Part shown: positions 7,413 to 13,144 of the stretch, piece by piece | Layout: every line of letters starts with the position of its first letter | How positions within the stretch are numbered: the first letter of the stretch is position 1 | Assembly: GCA_025360265.1 (NCBI GenBank) | Contig: JANYCP010000003.1 | Coordinates: 1 to 15,855 of the forward strand | Length of the DNA stretch: 15,855 nt | Direction of reading: 5' to 3' | DNA from: Gemmatimonadota bacterium | GTDB taxonomy: Bacteria; Gemmatimonadota; Gemmatimonadetes; Gemmatimonadales; GWC2-71-9 | Notes under the pieces: generated by a model | The model's input: only the letters and a program-made list of their open reading frames with translations | What the model was told of the DNA's origin: nothing | Database searches by the model: none | Position numbers and translations under genes: made by a program

Positions 7413-7808
7413 ATGAGCATGACAGATCCAGTGGCGGATATGCTGACTCGCATTCGCAACGCCTGTTCGGCTGGGCACAAACGCGTGGATATTCCCGCGT
7501 CGAAGCTCAAGCACGAACTGGCGAAGCTGTTGCGGGACAACCACTACATCGCCGATTACAAGATGCTCGAGGAAGGCCAGACCGGAACGATCCGGCTCTA
7601 TCTCAAGTATCACAACGAATTGCCGGTGATTCGCGAGCTGCAGCGCGTTTCGTCGCCAGGGCTTCGGCGCTACGTGAAGTGCGCTGAAATCCCGCGCGTC
7701 AAGAACGGGCTCGGCATGGCGATCGTCTCGACCCCCAAAGGGTTGATGACCGACCGCCAGGCGCGCACCGCCAACCTCGGCGGCGAATTGCTCGCCGTAG
7801 TCTGGTAG
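7413..7808 (+). CDS. rpsH: 30S ribosomal protein S8 (uS8)
   Basis: The product has 131 residues, the normal length. It opens MTDPVADMLTRIRNAC, continues through VDIPASKLKHELAKLLRDNHYIADYK and ELPVIRELQRVSSPGLRRYVKCAEIPRVKNGLGMAIVSTPKGLMTDRQAR, and ends GGELLAVVW. S8 organises the central domain of 16S rRNA and is the spc-operon autoregulator in E. coli. ATG at 7413 (AAGGA 9 bases upstream) and ATG at 7419 are both possible; the family start MTDPVAD fits 7419 equally well. Its stop is embedded in the strong Shine-Dalgarno of rplF (AGGAGG 7807-7812). Confidence 0.98.
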   Translation: MSMTDPVADMLTRIRNACSAGHKRVDIPASKLKHELAKLLRDNHYIADYKMLEEGQTGTIRLYLKYHNELPVIRELQRVSSPGLRRYVKCAEIPRVKNGLGMAIVSTPKGLMTDRQARTANLGGELLAVVW

Positions 7809-7816
7809 GAGGCGAC

Positions 7817-8356
7817 ATGTCACGTATCGGAAAGAAGCCGATCACGCTGCCCGCTGGCGTCACCGCGAGCATCAACGGCACCGAGGTGACCGTCAAGGGT
7901 CCCAAGGGCTCGTTGACGCGCGTGCTGCCGACCGACATGACGGCCGCGCTCGACGGCAACGTCGTTACGGTTACGCGCCCCTCGGATGAGAACCGCCACA
8001 AGTCGTTGCACGGCTTGTCGCGCACGCTGATCGCCAACATGGTGGAAGGCGTGTCGACTGGCTACAAGACGGCGTTGGAAATTCAGGGCGTCGGCTACAA
8101 GGCTGAGACCCGGCCGTTCGGCATCAACCTCGTCGTCGGGTATTCGCATCCCGTCGAGGTCCGGGCGCCGGAAGGGATCAAGCTCGTCGTCGAAACGCCG
8201 ACGCTGGTTCGCGTCGAGGGAATCAACAAGGAACTCGTGGGCCAGGTGGCCGCCGAGATTCGCAGCGTCCGGCCGCCGGAACCCTACAAGGGGAAGGGCA
8301 TCCGGTACGTGGGTGAATTCGTGCGCCGCAAGGCCGGCAAGACGGGAGCGAAGTAA
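7817..8356 (+). CDS. rplF: 50S ribosomal protein L6 (uL6)
   Basis: The product has 179 residues, typical of L6 with its two duplicated alpha/beta domains. Seen are MSRIGKKPITLPAGV, KGPKGSLTRVLP, the block RHKSLHGLSRTLIANMVEGVSTGYKTALEIQGVGYKAE (about 60-97) and the C-terminal signature PEPYKGKGIRYVGEFVRRKAGKTG. L6 sits at the base of the L7/L12 stalk near the sarcin-ricin loop. AGGAGG precedes the ATG by 4 bases. The TAA overlaps the rplR ATG by one base. Confidence 0.98.
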   Translation: MSRIGKKPITLPAGVTASINGTEVTVKGPKGSLTRVLPTDMTAALDGNVVTVTRPSDENRHKSLHGLSRTLIANMVEGVSTGYKTALEIQGVGYKAETRPFGINLVVGYSHPVEVRAPEGIKLVVETPTLVRVEGINKELVGQVAAEIRSVRPPEPYKGKGIRYVGEFVRRKAGKTGAK

Positions 8357-8727
8357 TGCGCGCAGTCCATCGTCCCAAGAAGCGGCAGGATCGCCGTCGT
8401 CGTCGTCACCTCCGCGTTCGGTTGAGCGTGTCGGGCAGCGCCGAGCGTCCGCGTCTGGTCGTCTTCCGTTCATTGAAGCACATCTACGCTCAGTTGGTCA
8501 ACGACCAGCTCGGCACCGCACTGCTCGGCGTCACCGACACCAGCGAAGGGATTGCCAAGGCTGAGGGCGGCAAGGTTGCCATGGCCAAGGCAGTCGGTCA
8601 GTTGCTCGCGTCGCGCGCCAAGGCAGCAGGAATTACCAAGGTTGTCTTCGATCGAGCCGGGTACCAGTATCACGGCCGAGTGAAGGCCGTCGCAGAGGGC
8701 GCCCGCGAGGGCGGATTGGAGTTCTGA
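8356..8727 (+). CDS. rplR: 50S ribosomal protein L18 (uL18)
   Basis: The product has 123 residues. It has the arginine-rich N-terminus (KKRQDRRRRRHLRVRLSVSG), the 5S rRNA-binding core RPRLVVFRSLKHIYAQLVND and the C-terminal KVVFDRAGYQYHGRVKAVAEGAREGGLEF, all diagnostic for L18. L18 delivers 5S rRNA to the 50S central protuberance with L5. The ATG overlaps the rplF stop, with GGGAG 7 bases upstream inside rplF. The TGA overlaps the rpsE ATG by one base. Confidence 0.98.
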   Translation: MRAVHRPKKRQDRRRRRHLRVRLSVSGSAERPRLVVFRSLKHIYAQLVNDQLGTALLGVTDTSEGIAKAEGGKVAMAKAVGQLLASRAKAAGITKVVFDRAGYQYHGRVKAVAEGAREGGLEF

Positions 8728-9485
8728 TGGCGGACGAAACCAACATGCCAGCAAATGATGCGGCGCCAGAAGCACCGGCAGCCGAAGCTCCTCGCGTCGA
8801 GCGTGAGCGCACCGGGATGACCGGCAGCGGCGGCGGCGTGGGGACCCATGGTGGTCAGGGCGGTCGCGGTGGTCGTGGCGGTCAGGGTGGTCGCGGTGGC
8901 CAGGGCGGTCGCGGCGGCGGTCAGGGTGGCGGTGGTGGCCGTGGTCGCGGTGGTCCCGGCGGTGGTCGTCGTGACGAACGCGAAGGTCCAGCCGATTACG
9001 TCGAGAACGTCGTGGCGATCAATCGCGTGGCCAAGGTCGTGAAGGGTGGTCGTCGGTTCTCGTTCAACGCACTCGTGGCGGTGGGCGACGGCAAGGGCAA
9101 AGTCGGCATCGCGAGCGGCAAGGCGAATGAAGTCGCCGAAGCTGTGCGGAAGGCCGTCGAAGCCGCCAAGCGCAACATGGTCGAGATCCCGCGCACTGGC
9201 ACCACGATTCCGCACGAGATCATCGGCGAGCATGGCGCCGGTCGCGTGTTGCTCAAGCCGGCTGCCAGCGGTACCGGCGTCATTGCCGGTGGTCCGGTGC
9301 GCGCCGTGCTCGAGTGCTGTGGCGTCTCGGATATTCTGACCAAGAGTCTCGGGTCGAACAACCCGCATAACATGGTCCGGGCCACGATGGCCGGCTTGCA
9401 GTCGTTGGTGTCGGTCCGGCAGGTCGCCCGCGAGCGCGGGATTGAAGTCGACCAGCTCGGATACCGCGCGCGCCAGGAGGCTTGA
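8727..9485 (+). CDS. rpsE: 30S ribosomal protein S5 (uS5) with long RGG-type N-terminal domain
   Basis: The product has 252 residues, while bacterial S5 is usually about 165. The conserved core is residues 89-252: ADYVENVVAINRVAKVVKGGRR, FSFNALVAVGDGKGKVGIASGKANEV, then the C-terminal domain with ASGTGVIAGGPVRAVLECCGVSDILTKSLGSNNPHNMVRAT. Residues 1-32 are acidic and Ala/Pro-rich. Residues 33-80 are almost only Gly, Arg and Gln, with five RGG triplets (Arg 47, 50, 56, 62, 74) and QGG triplets between. Actinobacterial S5 also has a charged, Arg/Gly-containing N-terminal extension, but this glycine domain is longer and more repetitive. S5 sits at the mRNA entry and affects decoding fidelity. 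The start overlaps rplR by one base, with GGAG 5 bases upstream. Confidence 0.97.
   Translation: MADETNMPANDAAPEAPAAEAPRVERERTGMTGSGGGVGTHGGQGGRGGRGGQGGRGGQGGRGGGQGGGGGRGRGGPGGGRRDEREGPADYVENVVAINRVAKVVKGGRRFSFNALVAVGDGKGKVGIASGKANEVAEAVRKAVEAAKRNMVEIPRTGTTIPHEIIGEHGAGRVLLKPAASGTGVIAGGPVRAVLECCGVSDILTKSLGSNNPHNMVRATMAGLQSLVSVRQVARERGIEVDQLGYRARQEA
8847..8972 (+). repeat. In-frame 9-bp minisatellite encoding Gly/Arg/Gln repeats in rpsE
   Basis: The codons cycle as GGY-CGY-GGY and GGY-CAG-GGY, giving a degenerate 9-base period (GGTCGCGGT, GGTCAGGGT and close variants) over about 120 bases. All units are multiples of three, so expansion or contraction would keep the frame. The coding strand has dense GG runs that could form two-tier G-quadruplexes. 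Confidence 0.85.
9475..9480 (+). promoter_or_regulatory. Shine-Dalgarno deciding the rpmD start
   Basis: AGGAGG stands 8 bases before the ATG at 9489 and lies inside the end of rpsE. It supports the long form of L30, since no similarly placed site precedes any in-frame start nearer the conserved core. Confidence 0.7.
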
Positions 9486-9488
9486 ACA

Positions 9489-9752
9489 ATGGGTAGAAAT
9501 CCAGTGGTAGGTCGACAGGGCCCCGCGCACCACGCGGCGGTCATCCCCGATGAGTCGGTGGCGAAGCGCTTGACGGTCAAGCAGCGTCGCTCCGGCATTG
9601 GTCATTCGGAATCGATGAACCGTACGCTGAAGTCGCTGGGACTTCGTCATTACCAGCATGTCATCGAGATCGACAACAACGCCACGTCGCGTGGCATGAT
9701 GTACAAGGTGCGTCACCTGATTGACGTGACGCCGGTGAAGAAGGGACGCTGA
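9489..9752 (+). CDS. rpmD: 50S ribosomal protein L30 (uL30) with N-terminal extension
   Basis: The product has 87 residues, longer than the usual L30 of about 60. The L30 fold is residues 27-87: LTVKQRRSGIGHSESMNRTLKSLGLRHYQHVIEIDNNATSRGMMYKVRHLIDVTPV, with the conserved G-x-x-x-x-x-x-TL-x-x-LGL pattern. The preceding 26 residues (from MGRNPVVGRQGPAHHAAVIP) match nothing I recognise. The strong AGGAGG before 9489 makes the extension likely to be translated. It starts 3 bases after rpsE and ends 2 bases before rplO. Confidence 0.94.
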   Translation: MGRNPVVGRQGPAHHAAVIPDESVAKRLTVKQRRSGIGHSESMNRTLKSLGLRHYQHVIEIDNNATSRGMMYKVRHLIDVTPVKKGR

Positions 9753-9754
9753 AC

Positions 9755-10222
9755 ATGCCCACCAAGAAAGTTGCCATCGAGCGCATCACGCTATCGACGC
9801 TGCGCCCGGTCAAGGGTTCGCACCGCAACCGGAAGCGCATCGGTCGTGGTCCGGGCTCCGGGACCGGCAAGACGTCAGGCAAGGGCCACAAGGGTTCCAA
9901 GGCACGCTCCGGCGGCGCCACGAATCCAGGCTTCGAAGGCGGCCAGATGCCGATGTATCGCCGTCTGCCGAAGCGTGGCTTCACCAATCCGTTCAAGATC
10001 ACGTATCTGGCGGTCAACGTCAGTGAGCTGGCGCGCGTCACTGGTGACGACGTGACGGCCGAGACGTTGTTCGCGGCGGGAATCCTGAAGAACGCGACTG
10101 AGCCGTTCAAGGTGCTTGGACACGGTGACGTCACCCGCGCCATGGTGATCAAGGCCGGGCTCCGCATCTCCGCGTCCGCCAAGGCCAAGATCGAGGCTGC
10201 GGGCGGCCGGGTCGAGGGCTGA
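9755..10222 (+). CDS. rplO: 50S ribosomal protein L15 (uL15)
   Basis: The product has 155 residues, within the family range. The N-terminal rRNA-binding arm is RKRIGRGPGSGTGKTSGKGHKGSKARSGG (about 26-54), followed by GFEGGQMPMYRRLPKRGFTNPF (59-80). The C-terminal globular domain contains VLGHGDVTRAMVIKAGLRISASAKAKIEAAGG. L15 is a late-stage 50S assembly protein. AAGGGA lies 8 bases before the ATG. Its TGA overlaps the secY ATG by one base, as usual in spc operons. Confidence 0.98.
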   Translation: MPTKKVAIERITLSTLRPVKGSHRNRKRIGRGPGSGTGKTSGKGHKGSKARSGGATNPGFEGGQMPMYRRLPKRGFTNPFKITYLAVNVSELARVTGDDVTAETLFAAGILKNATEPFKVLGHGDVTRAMVIKAGLRISASAKAKIEAAGGRVEG

Positions 10223-11538
10223 TGACCGCACCACGCATTCCGCCGATTGATCCGGAGCTGAAGGACAAGCTCCTGTTCACGGCGCTCGCGATCCTGATCT
10301 ACCGCGTCGGCGCGCATATCGCCGCACCAACGGTGGACGTCAACGCGCTGCAGCAGTTCCTCACCAACTCGGCCGGCACAGCGACGCTCTTCTCGCTGTA
10401 CGACACGTTTGGTGGCGGGCTGTCGCGTTCGACGATCTTTGCCCTCGGGATCATGCCGTATATCTCGGCCTCGATCGTCTTTCAGTTGGGCGGCGGTGTC
10501 ATTCCGACCATCGGCAAGATGCAGAAGGACGAGGAAGGCCGGAAAACGCTGACGCAATGGACGCGCTACCTCACGGTCGCGATCGCCTTTTCACAGGCGT
10601 ACACGTTCACGCTCTTCATTGAAGCGATCCCGAACGCGATTCCGTATCCCGGATTCGTGACGCGGTTGATCATGGTGTCGACCCTCACGATCGGCGCGAT
10701 CTTCGTCATGTGGCTCGGCGAACAGATCACCGAGCGCGGCATCGGTAACGGCATGAGCATGATGATCACGGTGTCGATCCTCGAACGGATCTGGCCGGAA
10801 GTCATCAAGGGTATCGGTTACGTCAAGGACAACGTTGTTGCTCCGGTCGGCATGTTATTCCTGGTGGCCGTGATGGTTGCCATGGTTGGTGCCGTGGTGG
10901 CGATGACGCTGGCGGCGCGACGCATCCCGATCCAGATCCCCCGAAAAGTCATGGGGCGCGGCCGGATCCGTGAAGGGCAGAAGACGTTCATCCCGATCCG
11001 GCTGATCACCGCCGGCGTGATGCCGATCATCTTTGCCCAGACCGTGATCATTGTGCCGTCGACGATCGCCCAGTTCACCCAGAATGACACGCTGGTCGCC
11101 ATTACGTCGTTCCTGACACCGGGCGGCTGGCAGTACAATATCCTGTTCGCGCTGATGATCGTGGTCTTCTCGTACTTCTACACGTCGATCGTGTTCAACT
11201 CGGTCGACCTGTCGGAAAACCTGAAGAAGCAGGGCGCGTTCATTCCGGGCGTGAAGCCGGGTGCGGCCACTGCCGACTACATCGACGGTGTGCTTGGCCG
11301 GATTACGCTGCCGGGCTCGCTCTTCCTGGCGGTCGTCGCGATCGTGCCGATCAGCATGGCCAAGGCGGTCGGCATTACCCAGTTCGCCTTCGGCGGCACC
11401 TCGATCCTGATCGTGGTCGGTGTGTTGCTGGATACCCTGGCCCAGATCGAGCAGCATCGCCAGCTCCGGAAGTATGACGGCTTCATGAAGTCGGGCCGGA
11501 TCAAGTTCCGCGGGCGGGGAAACAAGTTCGGGATGTGA
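10222..11538 (+). CDS. secY: Protein translocase subunit SecY
   Basis: The product has 438 residues, matching the family. Ten hydrophobic segments are visible at roughly 16-34, 71-92, 114-134, 146-166, 173-190, 208-232, 260-283, 304-326, 363-380 and 391-410. Diagnostic motifs are FALGIMPYISASIVFQL (TM2, 73-89), GIGNGMS (173-179), PRKVMGRGR, FIPGVKPG (340-347) and the cytosolic end EQHRQLRKYDGFMKSGRIKFRGR. SecY forms the inner-membrane channel with SecE and SecG and serves export of the lipoproteins encoded downstream. It is the last gene of the ribosomal operon, followed by a hairpin rather than directly by adk. Confidence 0.98.
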   Translation: MTAPRIPPIDPELKDKLLFTALAILIYRVGAHIAAPTVDVNALQQFLTNSAGTATLFSLYDTFGGGLSRSTIFALGIMPYISASIVFQLGGGVIPTIGKMQKDEEGRKTLTQWTRYLTVAIAFSQAYTFTLFIEAIPNAIPYPGFVTRLIMVSTLTIGAIFVMWLGEQITERGIGNGMSMMITVSILERIWPEVIKGIGYVKDNVVAPVGMLFLVAVMVAMVGAVVAMTLAARRIPIQIPRKVMGRGRIREGQKTFIPIRLITAGVMPIIFAQTVIIVPSTIAQFTQNDTLVAITSFLTPGGWQYNILFALMIVVFSYFYTSIVFNSVDLSENLKKQGAFIPGVKPGAATADYIDGVLGRITLPGSLFLAVVAIVPISMAKAVGITQFAFGGTSILIVVGVLLDTLAQIEQHRQLRKYDGFMKSGRIKFRGRGNKFGM

Positions 11539-11541
11539 ACC

Positions 11542-11576
11542 GGTCGTTGGTCATTAGTCGTGAGTCATGAGTGACT
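11542..11576 (-). repeat. Heptamer tandem array, left arm (minus-strand orientation)
   Basis: Read on the minus strand, five consecutive 7-base units follow the pattern MAYGACY (CATGACT, CACGACT, AATGACC, AACGACC, with a diverged outer unit AGTCACT). It begins 3 bases after the secY stop. Bases 11556-11569 are perfectly complementary to 11652-11665 of the right arm (14 bp). Confidence 0.8.
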
Positions 11577-11585
11577 CCGGTGTGA

Positions 11586-11615
11586 ACGGGCGGTTTCCCA
11601 GGCGAAACCGCCCGT
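11586..11615 (+). terminator. 12-bp stem-loop after secY, terminator-like
   Basis: ACGGGCGGTTTC at 11586-11597 pairs perfectly with GAAACCGCCCGT at 11604-11615 across a 6-base loop. The stem is strong, but the downstream sequence (CTGCATTCC) is not a T-run, so termination may be factor-assisted or the hairpin may protect the 3' end. It lies between the two inverted heptamer arms and separates the ribosomal operon from adk. Confidence 0.65.
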
Positions 11616-11620
11616 CTGCA

Positions 11621-11646
11621 TTCCACGAACCTCGACGCGGTATCTT
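11621..11646 (+). promoter_or_regulatory. Possible weak adk promoter
   Basis: TATCTT at 11641-11646 could serve as a -10 element, with a poor -35 (TTCCAC at 11621-11626, 14-base spacer). If used, transcription would begin near the first heptamer and the adk 5' UTR would consist entirely of repeats. Weak evidence only. Confidence 0.22.
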
Positions 11647-11651
11647 TAGCC

Positions 11652-11707
11652 CATGACTCACGACTCACGACTCACGACCAATGACTAACGACTAACGACT
11701 AACGACC
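11652..11707 (+). repeat. Heptamer tandem array, right arm (8 units)
   Basis: Eight perfectly phased 7-base units occupy exactly 56 bases. They fall into two sub-blocks of four, the first starting with C (CATGACT or CACGACY) and the second with A (AATGACT or AACGACY); each sub-block ends in a unit with final C. The array stops one base before the adk ATG and inverts the left arm at 11542-11576. Confidence 0.9.
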
Positions 11708-11708
11708 A

Positions 11709-12272
11709 ATGGATATCCTTCTCCTCGGCCCCCCCGGCGCCGGCAAGGGCACCCAGGGTGCGCTCCTCGCCCAGGCGCTCGGCCTGCCGAAGTTTGCCAC
11801 CGGCGACCTGCTGCGCGACGCCGTGAAGCAGGGCACGCCGCTCGGCCTCACGGCGCGCGCGGTGATGGAGGCCGGCCACTTGGTCAGCGACGACATCATT
11901 CTCGGCGTCATTCGTGATGAACTCGCGAAACCGGCCGCAGCCAATGGCGTGATCTTCGACGGCGTGGTGCGCACCATTCCGCAGGCCGAGGGCGTGGCGG
12001 AGGTGCTGGCGGGGATGGGGCGCAAGATGGACAAGATCCTCTTCTTCGACGTACCGGATGCTGACCTGCTGCATCGCATCACGATACGGCGCCAGACCGA
12101 GACGCGCGCCGACGACGATCCGGCCGCGGTGGCAATCCGGCTCGAGGCGTATCGCAAGCAAACTGCCCCGGTGGTCGCCTGGTACGAGGCACACGGCGGG
12201 ATCACCCGCGTGGATGCGGTCGGCACCGTTGACAAGATTTACGAGCGCACCCTCACGGCAGTCGGCCAATGA
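11709..12272 (+). CDS. adk: Adenylate kinase (short-LID form)
   Basis: The product has 187 residues. It contains the P-loop GPPGAGKGTQ (7-16), the AMP-binding TGDLLR (31-36) and the short-LID C-terminal half ETRADDDPAA...IRLEAYRKQTAPVVAWYE. The enzyme interconverts ATP + AMP and 2 ADP in the cytosol. The family signature DGFPRT is here DGVVRT: residues 86-87 are Val-Val, although Asp84, Gly85, Arg88 and Gln92 are kept. This departs from the usual [FYI]-P pair. The ATG fits the canonical N-terminus, but no Shine-Dalgarno precedes it, since the 56 bases upstream are heptamer repeats. Its stop overlaps map (ATGA). Confidence 0.95.
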   Translation: MDILLLGPPGAGKGTQGALLAQALGLPKFATGDLLRDAVKQGTPLGLTARAVMEAGHLVSDDIILGVIRDELAKPAAANGVIFDGVVRTIPQAEGVAEVLAGMGRKMDKILFFDVPDADLLHRITIRRQTETRADDDPAAVAIRLEAYRKQTAPVVAWYEAHGGITRVDAVGTVDKIYERTLTAVGQ

Positions 12273-13018
12273 TTACGATCAAGTCGGAGCGCGAGATTGG
12301 CACCATGGCGCGCGCCGGTCGTATCGTGTTCGAGACGCTTTCGCTGATGCGCGAAATCGTCAAGGCCGGCATGTCCACCGAAGACCTCGACCGAGAAGCG
12401 GAGAAGTTCATCCGGTCGCATCCCGGGGCCACGCCGTCGTTCAAGGGCCTCTACGACTACCCCAAGACGCTCTGCACTTCCATTGACGAAGAGATTGTCC
12501 ACGGCATCCCGAGTGCGAAGCGCGTGCTGCGTGAGGGACAGATCGTGTCGGTTGATGTCGGTGTATGCATTGATGGACTGCACGCCGACGCGGCAGTCAC
12601 GATTCCTGTCGGTGTCATTACCCCCGAAGTGCAACGACTGTTGGATGTCACCGAGCGGTCCCTGCATGCGGGCATCGCCGCGGCACTCGCAGGAAACCAC
12701 GTCGGTGATATTGGCCACGCCGTGCAGAAGGTTGCCGAAGCGGGCGGGTATGGTGTGGTCCGCGAGCTCGTGGGGCACGGCATCGGCACGCGCTTTCACG
12801 AGGAGCCACAGATCCCGAACTTCGGCACGCCGCGGCGCGGTGCGCAGCTCAAGCTGGGAATGACACTCGCCATCGAGCCGATGATCACGATGGGTGCTTA
12901 TGCCACGCACACGCTCAAGGACAAGTGGACCGTGGTGACGCAGGACGCGTCGCTGGCGGCGCACTTCGAGCATACCGTGGCGATCACAGCGACGGGCCCG
13001 AGGATTTTGACGCAGTAG
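12269..13018 (+). CDS. map: Methionine aminopeptidase, type I
   Basis: The product has 249 residues, typical of type Ia MetAP. All five metal ligands are visible: Asp96 (SVDVG), Asp107 (HADAA), His170 (GHGIGTRFHEEP), Glu203 (AIEPM) and Glu234 (EHTV). The substrate-contacting histidines His79 (VHGIP) and His177 are also present. The enzyme removes initiator methionine from nascent proteins in the cytosol and works after deformylation. The start overlaps the adk stop by four bases (ATGA), so the pair is translationally coupled. The usual next gene infA is absent. A period-7 repeat begins 4 bases after the stop. Confidence 0.98.
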   Translation: MITIKSEREIGTMARAGRIVFETLSLMREIVKAGMSTEDLDREAEKFIRSHPGATPSFKGLYDYPKTLCTSIDEEIVHGIPSAKRVLREGQIVSVDVGVCIDGLHADAAVTIPVGVITPEVQRLLDVTERSLHAGIAAALAGNHVGDIGHAVQKVAEAGGYGVVRELVGHGIGTRFHEEPQIPNFGTPRRGAQLKLGMTLAIEPMITMGAYATHTLKDKWTVVTQDASLAAHFEHTVAITATGPRILTQ

Positions 13019-13022
13019 CGAA

Positions 13023-13043
13023 ACGAGAGACGAGGGACGAGGG
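13023..13043 (+). repeat. Short heptamer array after map (3 units)
   Basis: Three phased 7-base units, ACGAGAG, ACGAGGG and ACGAGGG, begin 4 bases after the map stop. The unit sequence differs from the secY-adk array, but period and placement next to a gene end are the same. Confidence 0.7.
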
Positions 13044-13090
13044 CTCCGCGCGGCACAATCAGGGGTCCCAGTTCGTTCCCTCATCATCGC

Positions 13091-13106
13091 CGCCCCCCGG
13101 TGGGCG
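13091..13106 (+). terminator. Weak GC hairpin after map
   Basis: CGCCC (13091-13095) can pair with GGGCG (13102-13106) over a 6-base loop, followed by CCCTTTGG. The stem is short and the T-run only three bases, so a terminator role for adk-map is tentative. Confidence 0.25.
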
Positions 13107-13144
13107 CCCTTTGGTTGAAGAGTCGCTGAAGTCGTGGAGGGACC

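Noticed and set aside
8670..9716. 348-codon minus-strand frame opposite rplR, rpsE and rpmD, with Thr/Ala-rich repeats
   Set aside because: It lies wholly opposite three certain ribosomal genes; the Thr/Ala repeats are just the complement of the Gly-rich minisatellite in rpsE.
11652..11707. CRISPR-like array
   Set aside because: The units are 7 bases with no spacers; this is a simple tandem repeat.
11542..11707. Terminal inverted repeats of an insertion sequence
   Set aside because: Only about 80 bases lie between the arms and they contain a hairpin, with no transposase. A non-autonomous element remains possible and is covered in the findings.
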